DNA of 64,000 nt, taken from an uncultured Clostridia bacterium. Lineage in GTDB: Bacteria > Bacillota > Clostridia > Christensenellales > CAG-314. The notes beneath the pieces were generated by a model. The model had not been told where the DNA came from, did no database searches, and saw only the letters and a program-made list of their open reading frames with translations. Position numbers and translations under genes: made by a program. The stretch is from positions 1 to 64,000 of the forward strand of contig CANQYT010000007.1 in NCBI GenBank assembly GCA_947628135.1, given 5' to 3'. Of the stretch, positions 8,417-17,151 are shown one piece after another; positions within the stretch are counted from its first letter, which is position 1; the number at the start of each line of letters is the position of its first letter.

Positions 8417-9319
8417 TCATACGCGCTGTTTGCGAAATTCGCGGGGAGTCATTTCGTACTGCTTTTTGAATTGGCGGTTGAAGTAACTGACGTTGTTGAA
8501 ACCCACGTCGTAGGCAATGGCGGCGATGTCGTCGTCCGTGTCGCGCAGCAGTCTGCCCGCAACGGTCAGTCGGTAACTGTTTACGTAGTCCACCAAACTC
8601 TCGCCCGTGTACTGTTTGAAAAGTTTCATAGTGTAGTATTCGCTGTAACCGCAATGCGCGGCGACCTTGGCTACCGTAATTTCGTTCATATATTCCGCGC
8701 GAATGTATTCCAGCGCGCGGCGCACAGTGTACTGCTGTTTGTCCTCCACGGTTGCGGGCGACACGTTTAGCAGTCGATTGTTGTAGATGTGGTAAAACAC
8801 CCAATACAAATTTGCCTTTATGTCCAATTCCGCGCCCTCTTGGTCGGGGTCGCACATAAGTATGGACGTTATGCTTTGGTCAAACGGACCGTACCAACTG
8901 TCGGTTGTGCGCACGACCACGGGTACGGAGTGTTTGTCGTTCATCAGCGGCGCAAAGTATTTCAGCGTACACAAGTCCGCCTCGCCCGTTTTCAGCAGGC
9001 GCAGATTAAACACGATTGCGTCTATCTCCATATCGTAGCCTTCCGCTTTGTTTATCGAGTGCATAACAAACGGGCGCAGCACGAGTATGTCGCCCGCGCT
9101 CGCCTCGTATTTTTTTCCGTCCACGTAAAAACAGCCTCTGCCGCTTTGCACTTTGATTATTTCCACTTCCTCGTGCCAATGTATGGGGTAGAAGGGAAGC
9201 ATCTCCGATATGCTCGTGTGATACTTTGCAAAAGGCAGCAGCGCCGTCCCGTGCACGGTTTTTTCCTTGTACTTCTGTACGTTTTTTTCGTTGAGGACGT
9301 GATATTGTTCTATTTCCAT
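8417..9319 (-). CDS. AraC-family regulator with cupin sensor domain
   Basis: A 300-residue transcription factor. The N-terminal cupin (about residues 40-110) contains YPIHWHEEVEII and the strand-turn GDILVLRPFVMH typical of small-ligand pockets. The C-terminal AraC domain has two helix-turn-helix units: TVAKVAAHCGYSEYYTMKLF near residue 220, and IAAIAYDVGFNNVSYFNRQF before the signature MTPREFRKQR. Ribosome site GGAAG precedes the ATG. It diverges from the two tiny genes at 9512 and 9747, and the space between contains TTTTGCGCAAAA and several TTGCA/TGCAA half-sites. Control of those genes is plausible but inferred from position. Confidence 0.88.
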   Translation of the reverse strand: MEIEQYHVLNEKNVQKYKEKTVHGTALLPFAKYHTSISEMLPFYPIHWHEEVEIIKVQSGRGCFYVDGKKYEASAGDILVLRPFVMHSINKAEGYDMEIDAIVFNLRLLKTGEADLCTLKYFAPLMNDKHSVPVVVRTTDSWYGPFDQSITSILMCDPDQEGAELDIKANLYWVFYHIYNNRLLNVSPATVEDKQQYTVRRALEYIRAEYMNEITVAKVAAHCGYSEYYTMKLFKQYTGESLVDYVNSYRLTVAGRLLRDTDDDIAAIAYDVGFNNVSYFNRQFKKQYEMTPREFRKQRV

Positions 9320-9375
9320 AATTCTTCCTTCGTTGTGCGTCCGCTTACGTCGGACGGTTTTTTTTGTTACACTAC

Positions 9376-9404
9376 ATTATACACAAATTTATATTTTTTG
9401 CAAA
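9376..9404 (-). promoter_or_regulatory. Promoter of the AraC-family gene
   Basis: On the minus strand: -35 TTTGCA (9404-9399), a 17-bp spacer and -10 TATAAT (9381-9376), about 55 bp before the ATG. Confidence 0.5.
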
Positions 9405-9460
9405 CGAAATTGCATTAAAAAACAGAATTGTGTTAGTTTTTTGCAAGATAATGCAACCTG

Positions 9461-9483
9461 TTTTGCGCAAAAAACAATATAAT
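9461..9483 (+). promoter_or_regulatory. Palindrome and -10 box before the tiny genes
   Basis: A perfect 12-bp palindrome TTTTGCGCAAAA (9461-9472) lies just upstream of a perfect -10 TATAAT (9478-9483). No good -35 is visible at 17 bp, which fits an activator-dependent promoter. The divergent AraC protein is the natural candidate. Confidence 0.5.
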
Positions 9484-9511
9484 GTTAGAAAAAACAAGGA
9501 GGTAACAAGCA

Positions 9512-9625
9512 ATGTATTTAAACGTCGTTGCGGACAGACCGCAGGAAGATTTCCAACCGATTCCGTTCGGCTACGTATTTGCACTGGGATATTCGGCTCT
9601 TTGCGACGAATTCGGTCAACAATAA
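9512..9625 (+). CDS. 37-residue small protein with FALG-x4-C motif (copy 1)
   Basis: A tiny gene with a near-perfect ribosome site (AAGGAGGT, 7 nt before the ATG). The product starts MYLNVVADRP and ends GYVFALGYSALCDEFGQQ. Its C-terminus aligns with that of the next tiny gene: Y-[VL]-FALG-[YL]-x-x-[LA]-C-x-x-[FI]-G. There is no signal peptide or membrane segment. I do not recognise the family. The strong ribosome site, the paralogue next door and the divergent AraC regulator argue that it is real. Possible roles include a small regulatory peptide or a precursor peptide, but no maturation enzyme is adjacent. Confidence 0.62.
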   Translation: MYLNVVADRPQEDFQPIPFGYVFALGYSALCDEFGQQ

Positions 9626-9746
9626 CCGTACAGTGCAATCATTTTGCAGTATTCTGCAAGAAAAATTTTGCCCGTACGGGTATAATCAAGGTGTAATCGG
9701 CGACGAGCCGTGACATAAAAAACATTATTAAGCGGAGGTAAACAGT

Positions 9747-9866
9747 ATGCTCAGATTTCAGGATATTTCGGACGAACAAAAAGACTCGGTCGAAGTGAGC
9801 GAAGAGCAAATGAATTATTTGTTTGCGCTCGGACTGAGGGACGCTTGCACACATATCGGCAAGTAA
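9747..9866 (+). CDS. 39-residue small protein with FALG-x4-C motif (copy 2)
   Basis: A second tiny gene, 121 nt downstream of the first and also with a strong ribosome site (GGAGGT, 7 nt before the ATG). The product starts MLRFQDISDEQKDSVEVSEE and ends MNYLFALGLRDACTHIGK. The acidic N-terminus differs from copy 1, but the last 17 residues share spacing and key residues (Y.FALG....C...G). This is the pattern of an old duplication with the C-terminus conserved. A -10-like TATAAT at 9681-9686 lies between the two genes. Function unknown. Confidence 0.62.
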   Translation: MLRFQDISDEQKDSVEVSEEQMNYLFALGLRDACTHIGK

Positions 9867-9886
9867 TCGTCTCGAAAAAATATTGT

Positions 9887-9915
9887 GCGCTCCGCCTTTG
9901 CGGGGCGCTTATTTT
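9887..9915 (+). terminator. Terminator after the tiny-gene pair
   Basis: A 9-bp stem GCGCTCCGC / GCGGGGCGC (one G-T pair) with a 4-nt loop, followed by TTATTTT. It ends the tiny-gene transcription unit and separates it from the nuclease gene. Confidence 0.7.
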
Positions 9916-9936
9916 GTATCAATTCGGTTTGTTGTA

Positions 9937-9965
9937 TTGAAAGTTTGTTTTCTATGTGATAAAAT
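9937..9965 (+). promoter_or_regulatory. Promoter placed for a leaderless sbcD-like mRNA
   Basis: -35 TTGAAA (9937-9942), a 17-bp spacer and -10 TAAAAT (9960-9965). Only 7 nt separate the -10 from the ATG at 9973, so transcription should start at or next to the A of the start codon. No ribosome site is present. Confidence 0.55.
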
Positions 9966-9972
9966 ATAATTT

Positions 9973-11010
9973 ATGAAAATATTACATACGGCAGATATTC
10001 ATCTTGATTCGCCGTTGAACGGAGTCGCCGATCCCTCGGGGCGTCGGCTGGAACTGCTGTCGGCTATGGCGAACATCGCCAAATACGCCGACAATTGCGG
10101 CGCGGCGGCGGTTATCGTTGCGGGCGATCTGTTCGACGAGAAAAACGTGTCGGAAAAGACCGTTCGCGGCGCGGCGGAAATCATACGCGGTTGCAAAGCC
10201 GCTTGGTTTGTGTTGAAAGGCAATCACGGCGGCGGCGAAGCCTACGACCTGCTGAGGTCGCTGTGTCCGCAAGCGCGGTTTTTCGGCGAAGAATGGACGC
10301 GTTACGATCTTGGCAACGTCACCGTTTGCGGGCGCGAGTTGGGTAGCGACGACGCGGAACATTGGCGGACGTTGCAGTTAGATCCCGCGCGGTACAACAT
10401 TCTGACTTTGCACGGCGACGTGGACGACGCAAGTTACGGCTTGATAGACCGCAACGCGCTGGCGCAAAGCGGCGCAAAGTACGTGGCGTTGGGGCACAGA
10501 CATTCTTTTGCCGAGTACCGATTCGGCAGAGTTCGCGCCTGTTACAGCGGCGTACCCGAGCCGCGCGGTTTCGACGAGGGCGCACGCACGGGCTTTGTGG
10601 AGATAGACACCGACGCGGACGTAATTCGTTTCGTGCCGCAAGCCATACGTTCCGTCGTATCCAAAAGCGTAGACGTTGGCGGCGCAGACAGTGACGTGAT
10701 TTTGGAGCGCAGGATATTGGACGCCGTAGCCGACGTCGATTTGCGCAACTATCTCGACATCTCGTTTTGCGGAGAATTGGCGACGGGACTGCATTTGTCC
10801 GCCGTGGTGAAAAACACGCTGGAAAACAAATTTTTTGCTCTGCGCGTAAAGGATAACACCCGCGCAAAGGCGGACTTGGCAGCGCTTGTCGAAGAAGTGT
10901 CGCTGCGCGGCGAATTTGTAAAACGCGCGATGCAAATACCCGATGAAAAAATGCGTTCCGACGTACTCAAACTCGGACTTGCCGCACTGAGCGGGGAGGA
11001 ATTGCAATGA
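9973..11010 (+). CDS. SbcD/YhaO-like DNA repair metallophosphoesterase
   Basis: Mre11/SbcD-family nuclease subunit. Calcineurin-like metal-binding motifs are in order: ILHTADIHLDSP (residues 3-14), AGDLFDE near residue 51, KGNHG near residue 80, then LHGDVDD near residue 150 and LGHRHSF near residue 178. At 345 residues it is closer to Bacillus YhaO than to E. coli SbcD. The stop overlaps the start of the SbcC/YhaN-like gene (ATGA), so the pair is translationally coupled and should form one complex that processes DNA ends or hairpins. The start ATG has no ribosome site and sits 7 nt past a -10 box, suggesting a leaderless mRNA. Confidence 0.85.
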   Translation: MKILHTADIHLDSPLNGVADPSGRRLELLSAMANIAKYADNCGAAAVIVAGDLFDEKNVSEKTVRGAAEIIRGCKAAWFVLKGNHGGGEAYDLLRSLCPQARFFGEEWTRYDLGNVTVCGRELGSDDAEHWRTLQLDPARYNILTLHGDVDDASYGLIDRNALAQSGAKYVALGHRHSFAEYRFGRVRACYSGVPEPRGFDEGARTGFVEIDTDADVIRFVPQAIRSVVSKSVDVGGADSDVILERRILDAVADVDLRNYLDISFCGELATGLHLSAVVKNTLENKFFALRVKDNTRAKADLAALVEEVSLRGEFVKRAMQIPDEKMRSDVLKLGLAALSGEELQ

Positions 11011-12878
11011 AACTCGTTTCCGCTCACATAGTCTCTTTCGGCAAACTTAAAGACGTCCGCGTGGAATTTAGCGACGGGCTGAACGTTATCCGCCGTGCCA
11101 ACGGGTTCGGCAAGACCACTTTCGCAAGTTTTGTTCGGGCAATGCTTTACGGCTTTACGTACAGCCGCAACAAGGGCGCGACGGACGCGTCGCATTTTCA
11201 GCCTTGGGACAGCGCCGAACGGTTCGGCGGCAGTCTCACGGTGGAACAGGACGGTGAAACTTACCGTATAGAACGCTTTTTCGGAAGCACGGGCAAGCAG
11301 GAGACTTGCATTGTCACCAACGCGACAACGGGCAAACGTTTGGATTGGCAACAGCCCGGCGAGGTTTTGCTTGGTCTGACCGCCGAAAGTTACGACCGTT
11401 CGGCGTATTTTCCGCAGGAAGCGGTGGAATTGTCTACCAACGGCAACCTCGAAGGTCGGCTCGCAAATTTGGTGCAGAACAGCGCCGAAGATTACGACCG
11501 AATACAAAAAAAGTTGCGCGAATACAAAAAAAATCTGCGCTACGAAAGGGGCGTCGGCGGACTGATAAGTCAATTGGATTCGGCTGAGGCGGATCTCCAA
11601 AGGGAAATTGCGCGTGCGCGTCAGGCGAAAAACCGAAGCGACGAAATACAATTGCGGCTGCACGAGATAGAGGACGAAAAAGAAACTTTGCGCCAACGCT
11701 CGCGGGAATTGAGCGAACGGGGTGGGGAATTACAGCGTAACATAGCCCGTGCGCAACCCACCGACGAAGAAAAAGCGGCGCGTGAGCGCTTGCAGACCGT
11801 CACCGAACGACTGAGCGCAATTCCGTCGGAATTCGAGGAGGACTACTCGCATTGCGAGGAAATTTTCCGACAGATGGAGGCGACGCCCGCTCCGTCGGAA
11901 CGCAAACCGAAACGCCCCGCTTGGCTGTTCGGCATTGCGGCGGCATTGCTTGCCGCGGTGGGAGTGACGTTGGCGGTGTTGAGCGCGGTTGCCTTGCTGC
12001 CCGTTGCGGTGGGCGTGGCTTCCGGCGCGGTCGCGGTGATCGCCGGCGTCGTGTGCGTATGCGTGTGCGCAGCGAAAGCGAAGTCCTCGCCTGTCGTGGA
12101 CGCGCGCCAATCGTTGCAAAACGAGTATCTTAACATTGCGGGCAAATACGTATTTGCCGAGGGAAGTCTGAACGACGTTCGCCGCGCCCTTTGGGAAAAG
12201 TATTCCGCCTATAAAAGCGATCTCGGGTTGCGGGACGCGCTCAAAGAGATGGTGGACAAACCTCGCGAAAGCGCGGAAAGTTGGGAGCAAAAACTGTCGG
12301 AAGTTACCCGCGAAAAGAACGCCGTCGATGCGCGCGGCAATGCGTTGCTGCTTGAACAGGCGCGTCTGGAAGAGGAACGCAAGACGCTTCGCGTGGATAC
12401 GGTGGAATTCGAGGACCGTTTGCTGAGCGTTCGCGAACAGCGCGACGCGGCAGAGTATCGTTTTCGTGTGGCGGAAACCGTTGAAAAATTGCTGGAACAG
12501 GCGAAGGACGACCTTTCGTGCAGTTATCTTCCCCGTCTTTGCAAGCGCACTACGGAACTTGTGCGGGAAATTTCCGCGTTGGACTTGGAAGTGGCGGTGG
12601 ACAGGTTGTTCTCCGTTCAACTGCGTGAAAAAGGCGTTACGAAGCCGATGAGCGAATTCAGCCGAGGCGTGCGGGAAATCACGTTGCTGTGTTTCAGAGT
12701 GGCGCTTTCCGAACTGCTGTACGACGGCGAAATACCTTTCCTCATCGTGGACGACGCGTTTGTCAACTTTGACGAAAGCAATTTCCTGCGAGCGACGGAA
12801 CTTTTGAAAAGACTGTCGGAGCGCGGACAGGTGGTGTATCTTACCTGTCACGCACGCGCGGGCGGTCTGAAACAATAA
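11007..12878 (+). CDS. SbcC/YhaN-like SMC-type ATPase with a central membrane hairpin
   Basis: The ATPase partner of the upstream nuclease. The N-terminal P-loop ANGFGKTTF is near residue 31. The C-terminal half of the nucleotide site is present: FSRGVREITLLCFRVAL (ABC signature region) and Walker B FLIVDDAFVNFD near residue 580. Long heptad-rich segments on both sides (about residues 160-280 and 420-500) form coiled coils. At about residues 308-355 there are two adjacent hydrophobic helices in place of the SbcC zinc hook, as in Bacillus YhaN, so the complex is probably tied to the membrane. At 623 residues it is shorter than E. coli SbcC. It overlaps the upstream gene by 4 nt. Confidence 0.83.
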   Translation: MKLVSAHIVSFGKLKDVRVEFSDGLNVIRRANGFGKTTFASFVRAMLYGFTYSRNKGATDASHFQPWDSAERFGGSLTVEQDGETYRIERFFGSTGKQETCIVTNATTGKRLDWQQPGEVLLGLTAESYDRSAYFPQEAVELSTNGNLEGRLANLVQNSAEDYDRIQKKLREYKKNLRYERGVGGLISQLDSAEADLQREIARARQAKNRSDEIQLRLHEIEDEKETLRQRSRELSERGGELQRNIARAQPTDEEKAARERLQTVTERLSAIPSEFEEDYSHCEEIFRQMEATPAPSERKPKRPAWLFGIAAALLAAVGVTLAVLSAVALLPVAVGVASGAVAVIAGVVCVCVCAAKAKSSPVVDARQSLQNEYLNIAGKYVFAEGSLNDVRRALWEKYSAYKSDLGLRDALKEMVDKPRESAESWEQKLSEVTREKNAVDARGNALLLEQARLEEERKTLRVDTVEFEDRLLSVREQRDAAEYRFRVAETVEKLLEQAKDDLSCSYLPRLCKRTTELVREISALDLEVAVDRLFSVQLREKGVTKPMSEFSRGVREITLLCFRVALSELLYDGEIPFLIVDDAFVNFDESNFLRATELLKRLSERGQVVYLTCHARAGGLKQ

Positions 12879-12909
12879 TTACGAAAATTTTTCAGAGAGG
12901 TAAACAAAT

Positions 12910-13716
12910 ATGACCGTACAACAATTTGCAAAGGAAATAAGACGAAACACCCTCAGGTGTCTGCACTCGCAGGGATCGGGGCACGTCGGCGGCAGTTTGT
13001 CCATCGTGGACGCGCTTGCCGTGCTGTATTCCCGATATATGCACGTAGACCCGCACGATCCCCGTATGGCGGACAGGGACAAACTCGTACTCAGCAAGGG
13101 GCACTCAGGTCCTGCGCTGTACGCCACGCTGGCGATAAAGGGCTTTTTCCCCGCGGAGTGGTTGGATACGCTCAACAAGTTGGGCACTCGTCTGCCCAGC
13201 CACGTAAATCTCAATCTCACCCCCGGCGTGGATATGACGGCGGGCAGTCTCGGGCAGGGCTTGTCCTGCGCCTGCGGACTTGCGCTTGCAAACAGGCTCA
13301 ACGGCATAGACCGCAACGTGTACGTCATTACCGGCGACGGAGAGTTGCAGGAGGGACAAAATTGGGAGGGCGCGATGTTCGCCGCTCAAAAGAAATTGGA
13401 CAGTCTGATAGTGCTTGTGGACAGCAACAAACTGCAAATAGACGGCGCAACTGCGGACGTTATGAACGTGGAAGACATTTGCGCCAAGTTCGCCGCGTTC
13501 GGCTTTGACGCACAGCGCGTAGACGGGCACGACTACGAGGCGTTGGACGGCGCGATACACCGTGCGAAAATCGCCAAAAACGGCAAACCGCAGTGTATCG
13601 TGATGGACACGGTAAAGGGAAAGGGAGTAAGTTTTTACGAAGCAATGGGCGCGGGCGTACACAGCACAAGCGTCACCGACGAGCAGTACGAAGCTGCTCT
13701 CAACGAATTGAAGTGA
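12910..13716 (+). CDS. Transketolase, N-terminal (TPP-binding) subunit
   Basis: First half of a split transketolase, which moves two-carbon units between sugar phosphates in the pentose phosphate pathway. The thiamine-pyrophosphate motif runs from GDGELQEGQNWEGAM near residue 141 to LIVLVDSNKLQID. The early histidines of GSGHVGGS and LSKGHSGPALY match the active-site region. At 268 residues this is the usual length for the split form. Ribosome site GAGGT precedes the ATG. The C-terminal subunit follows after 10 nt, and the two must assemble to make an active enzyme. Confidence 0.92.
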   Translation: MTVQQFAKEIRRNTLRCLHSQGSGHVGGSLSIVDALAVLYSRYMHVDPHDPRMADRDKLVLSKGHSGPALYATLAIKGFFPAEWLDTLNKLGTRLPSHVNLNLTPGVDMTAGSLGQGLSCACGLALANRLNGIDRNVYVITGDGELQEGQNWEGAMFAAQKKLDSLIVLVDSNKLQIDGATADVMNVEDICAKFAAFGFDAQRVDGHDYEALDGAIHRAKIAKNGKPQCIVMDTVKGKGVSFYEAMGAGVHSTSVTDEQYEAALNELK

Positions 13717-13726
13717 GGTAACGGCA

Positions 13727-14656
13727 ATGGAATTGAGAAAGGAATATGTAAACGAACTTGCCCGTTTGATGCGGGAAAACGATAAAATCGTCATTCTCGA
13801 CGCCGATCTGGCGGGGGCGGGCGGCACAAAACCGCTCTACAAGGAGTTTCCCGACAGGTGTATAGACGTGGGTATTGCCGAAGCCAATATGATCTGCATA
13901 GCGGCGGGGCTTGCCGCAAGCGGATTCGTACCGTTCGTACACAGTTTTGTGCCCTTTGTCGCAAGGCGCGCTTTGGACCAAATTGCCGTCAGCGTGTGCT
14001 ATTCGGAACAAAACGTCCGTATCGTGGGTTTCGACCCCGGCGTACACACGACGTCCAACGGCGGCACTCATATGAGTTTCGAGGATATAGCGACTATGCG
14101 CGCATTTTGCAACATAGCCGTTGTGGACATTGTGGACGGAGTGCAGTTGCGTAAGGCGCTGCCCTACATAACGGCGCACAAAGGTCCGATGTATATACGT
14201 TTCGTGCGCAAGCAGACGGACGAGTTGTTCGACGACAGTTACGAGTTTGGGTTCGGCAAGGCGGACAAACTGCGGGACGGAAAGGACTTGACCTTGATTG
14301 CAAGCGGGACAATGCTTTTCGACGCGGTAAAAGCGGCGGATCGTCTGGAAAGCGAGGGCTATTCCGTCGATCTGTTGGGTATCGCCACGGTAAAACCGTT
14401 GGACGAAGAAGCCGTTCTTGCGTCCGCCCGCAAAACGAGGCGCGTCCTCACGGCGGAAAATCACAGCATACACGGCGGACTTTACGGCGCGGTGACGGAA
14501 ACGCTTTCAGCAAAACTTCCCACACTCTGCGACGCGGTCGCCGTTCGCGACAAAATTACGCAGGTGGGCAGTCTGAACGATTTGAAACGCGACTACGGAC
14601 TTACCGCGGATGACATTTACGCTCGCGCCAAGCAACTTTTGACAAACAACGGTTAA
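13727..14656 (+). CDS. Transketolase, C-terminal subunit
   Basis: Second half of the split enzyme (309 residues), with the pyrimidine-binding and C-terminal domains. DVGIAEANMICIAAGLA near residue 45 contains the glutamate that activates the cofactor, and PFVHSFVPFVARRALDQI continues that domain. The last third (LTLIASGTMLFDAVKAA to LTAENHSIHGGLYGAV) is the transketolase C domain. Ribosome site GAGGT is positioned correctly, and glycerol kinase follows after 6 nt, so these genes form one operon. Confidence 0.92.
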   Translation: MELRKEYVNELARLMRENDKIVILDADLAGAGGTKPLYKEFPDRCIDVGIAEANMICIAAGLAASGFVPFVHSFVPFVARRALDQIAVSVCYSEQNVRIVGFDPGVHTTSNGGTHMSFEDIATMRAFCNIAVVDIVDGVQLRKALPYITAHKGPMYIRFVRKQTDELFDDSYEFGFGKADKLRDGKDLTLIASGTMLFDAVKAADRLESEGYSVDLLGIATVKPLDEEAVLASARKTRRVLTAENHSIHGGLYGAVTETLSAKLPTLCDAVAVRDKITQVGSLNDLKRDYGLTADDIYARAKQLLTNNG

Positions 14657-14662
14657 ACAAAT

Positions 14663-16174
14663 ATGAAGTATATTCTTGCTTTGGATCAGGGCACGACGAG
14701 TTCCCGCGCCATAGTATTCGACAACAAGGGTCAAATCGTCTCCTGCGCGCAACAGGAAATAAGACAAATTTATCCCAAGGACGGCTGGGTGGAACACGAC
14801 CCTAACGACATTTTGAGCAGTCAGTTGGGCGTGATAGCCGAGTCGCTTGTGCGCGCCGGCATAACCGCCGAGGACATCGCCGCCGTAGGCATCACCAATC
14901 AGCGCGAGACCACCGTCGTTTGGGACAGGAAAACGGGCAAACCCGTCTACAACGCCATTGTGTGGCAGTGCCGCCGAACGACGGAATTTTGCGATTCGCT
15001 GCGCGCCGACGGTATGCAGAGTTTCATCTACGACCGCACGGGGCTGAGGATAGACGCTTACTTTTCCGCCACCAAGTTGATGTGGATATTGGACCACGTT
15101 CCCGACGCGCGCAGCCGCGCCGAAAGGGGCGAACTGTGTTTCGGCACGGTGGACACCTTTTTGATGTGGCACTTGTCCAAAGGGAAGATATTCGCTACCG
15201 ACTACACAAACGCCTCCCGAACGATGCTGTTCAACATACACAAACTGTGTTGGGACGACGAACTTCTGCAACTGTTCCGCATACCCAAGCAAATGCTTCC
15301 CGAGGTGCGTCCGTCGGGGTACAAGTACGGCTATGCCGACGTGACAATGCTGGGCGCGCGAGTTCCCCTTTGCGCGGCGGTGGGAGATCAGCAAAGCGCG
15401 CTTTTCGGACAGTTGTGTCTGGAAGAAGGCTCAATGAAAAACACCTACGGCACGGGTTGTTTCTTGCTTATGAACGCGGGCAAATATCCCCGCCGCACTT
15501 TCGTAAGCACCGACCAAGACGGTTTGCGCACGGAGGGGTTGATAACCACCGTCGCCGCGGGATTGGACGACGCGCCGCAATACGCGTTGGAGGGCAGTGT
15601 GTTTATGGGCGGAGCAACGATACAGTGGCTGCGTGACGAAATGCGTATGCTTACAAGCGCTGCCGATTCCGAACGCTACGCTTTGCGCGTAAAAGACACC
15701 AATGGGGTGTACTTAGTGCCTGCGTTCGTGGGGTTGGGCGCGCCCTATTGGGACTCCAACGTGCGCGGAGCGGTGTTCGGACTTACGCGCGGCGCAACCA
15801 AGGAACATTTCGTGCGCGCGGCGTTGGAAAGCATAGCATATCAGGTCTACGACGTGGCAAAAGCGATGGAACAGGCGATACACTCTCCCATCACATCGCT
15901 CAACGTGGACGGCGGCGGCTCTGTCAACGACTTTTTGATGCAATTTCAGGCGGATATACTTCGCGCAAAGGTGGTGCGCCCCAAGGTGAGGGAAAGCACA
16001 GCCCTCGGCGCGTGCTATCTTGCGGGGCTTACCGTCGGGTATTTCGACGGCATAGAACAAATCAAGCAAAACAGACAGACCGAACGGGTGTTCGAACCGA
16101 CTATGGACGAGGCTACCCGTACGAAGTCGGTACAGGGTTGGCGTGACTGCATACGTCTTTTGCACAGATGGTAA
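14663..16174 (+). CDS. glpK: Glycerol kinase
   Basis: Phosphorylates glycerol to glycerol-3-phosphate using ATP. It is a FGGY-family kinase: LALDQGTTSSRAIVFD at residues 4-19 is the first phosphate-binding motif, the substrate segment GITNQRETTVVWD is near residue 75, KNTYGTGCFLLMN near residue 260 is the second phosphate motif, and NVDGGGSVNDFLMQFQADI near residue 410 is the adenosine motif. Length 503 matches the family norm. No uptake facilitator (glpF) or glycerol-3-phosphate dehydrogenase is adjacent; the gene is instead coupled to transketolase upstream and a phosphoesterase downstream. Confidence 0.95.
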   Translation: MKYILALDQGTTSSRAIVFDNKGQIVSCAQQEIRQIYPKDGWVEHDPNDILSSQLGVIAESLVRAGITAEDIAAVGITNQRETTVVWDRKTGKPVYNAIVWQCRRTTEFCDSLRADGMQSFIYDRTGLRIDAYFSATKLMWILDHVPDARSRAERGELCFGTVDTFLMWHLSKGKIFATDYTNASRTMLFNIHKLCWDDELLQLFRIPKQMLPEVRPSGYKYGYADVTMLGARVPLCAAVGDQQSALFGQLCLEEGSMKNTYGTGCFLLMNAGKYPRRTFVSTDQDGLRTEGLITTVAAGLDDAPQYALEGSVFMGGATIQWLRDEMRMLTSAADSERYALRVKDTNGVYLVPAFVGLGAPYWDSNVRGAVFGLTRGATKEHFVRAALESIAYQVYDVAKAMEQAIHSPITSLNVDGGGSVNDFLMQFQADILRAKVVRPKVRESTALGACYLAGLTVGYFDGIEQIKQNRQTERVFEPTMDEATRTKSVQGWRDCIRLLHRW

Positions 16175-16902
16175 AGCGTATAGGCGTAATAACCGACGTT
16201 CACGGCAATCTGGAAGCGCTTGTCGCGGCGCTCGATATGTTGGACAAATACAAGTGCGACGAAATTTTGCACCTCGGCGACGTTGTGGACATAGGACCTA
16301 ACAGCCGCGAATGTCTGGAAACGCTGCTCGCGCGCAAGGACGTAACCTGCTTGTTGGGCAATCACGACCGCGATTTCGTGATAGACCGCGCCGTGCTGAA
16401 CGCCGAATCGCACGTTCCCGAAGCGCACAAACGTCAGGTGTTCGATTCGTTGGGGGAGAGTCTGCGCTCAAAAGCGGCGCAGTTTCCGCTGTATACGACG
16501 CGCGTTTGCGGCGGAGCAAAATTGCTTTTCTGTCACTACGCACTGCGTAACGCGCCTTTCGATTGGAAAGTTTTTCCGTTTATGCCCCTGCAAAACGAGC
16601 CCACCGCAAGCAAACTCGACGAAATATTCGCCGACGTTCGGGCGGACGCGGTGTTTTTCGGACACAAGCACGAGCCCTGCGACATACGCGGGAGAATGCT
16701 CTACGTGGACGTGGGCAGTACGGGTTGTCACCCCGATCCGTTTGCGCGCGCCGTTTTGATTGAGTACGACGAAACAAGTTGGTCTTACCGTCGGATACAA
16801 ACCCCATACGAGCGCGACGCCGTGCGTAACAGAATGTGTGCCGAAACGGTTGCGGGAGAGGCGCTTTACGATTACTATTTCGCCCACAAAAAACCGACTT
16901 AA
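16168..16902 (+). CDS. Calcineurin-like metallophosphoesterase
   Basis: A 244-residue phosphoesterase with all core metal motifs: GVITDVHGNLEAL near residue 6, HLGDVVDIGPN near residue 38, LLGNHDRDF near residue 64, and FGHKHEP near residue 168 with YVDVGSTGC after it. It belongs to the YfcE/phosphodiesterase-like branch; the substrate is not evident. The ATG overlaps the end of glpK (ATGGTAA), so it is translationally coupled and the last gene of the operon. A hairpin terminator follows. Confidence 0.8.
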   Translation: MVKRIGVITDVHGNLEALVAALDMLDKYKCDEILHLGDVVDIGPNSRECLETLLARKDVTCLLGNHDRDFVIDRAVLNAESHVPEAHKRQVFDSLGESLRSKAAQFPLYTTRVCGGAKLLFCHYALRNAPFDWKVFPFMPLQNEPTASKLDEIFADVRADAVFFGHKHEPCDIRGRMLYVDVGSTGCHPDPFARAVLIEYDETSWSYRRIQTPYERDAVRNRMCAETVAGEALYDYYFAHKKPT

Positions 16903-16908
16903 AGTAAA

Positions 16909-16932
16909 CCGCCGACATAGTCGGCGGCTTTA
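16909..16932 (+). terminator. Terminator of the tkt-glpK operon
   Basis: A 7-bp GC stem CCGCCGA / TCGGCGG with a 5-nt loop, seven bases after the phosphoesterase stop. The T-run is short (CTTTA). Confidence 0.5.
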
Positions 16933-17151
16933 CAAAAAGATGATAAACTCTATGATTTACGTTACAGAAATCGAGTTTTTATGAGTTTGACGGCTGTCCC
17001 GCGTAAGCAGCAGTTTTTTTTGTAAACGAATCGTTTATTTCACATACTATCCTTTGCTTCATACGCTTATTTGTTCCAGGTCGCTTCGTCGAGTATTTTG
17101 TTTTTTCGTGTTTTTAACTGCTTAAAGTTAATACTCATTGCGCCGAGTTAT

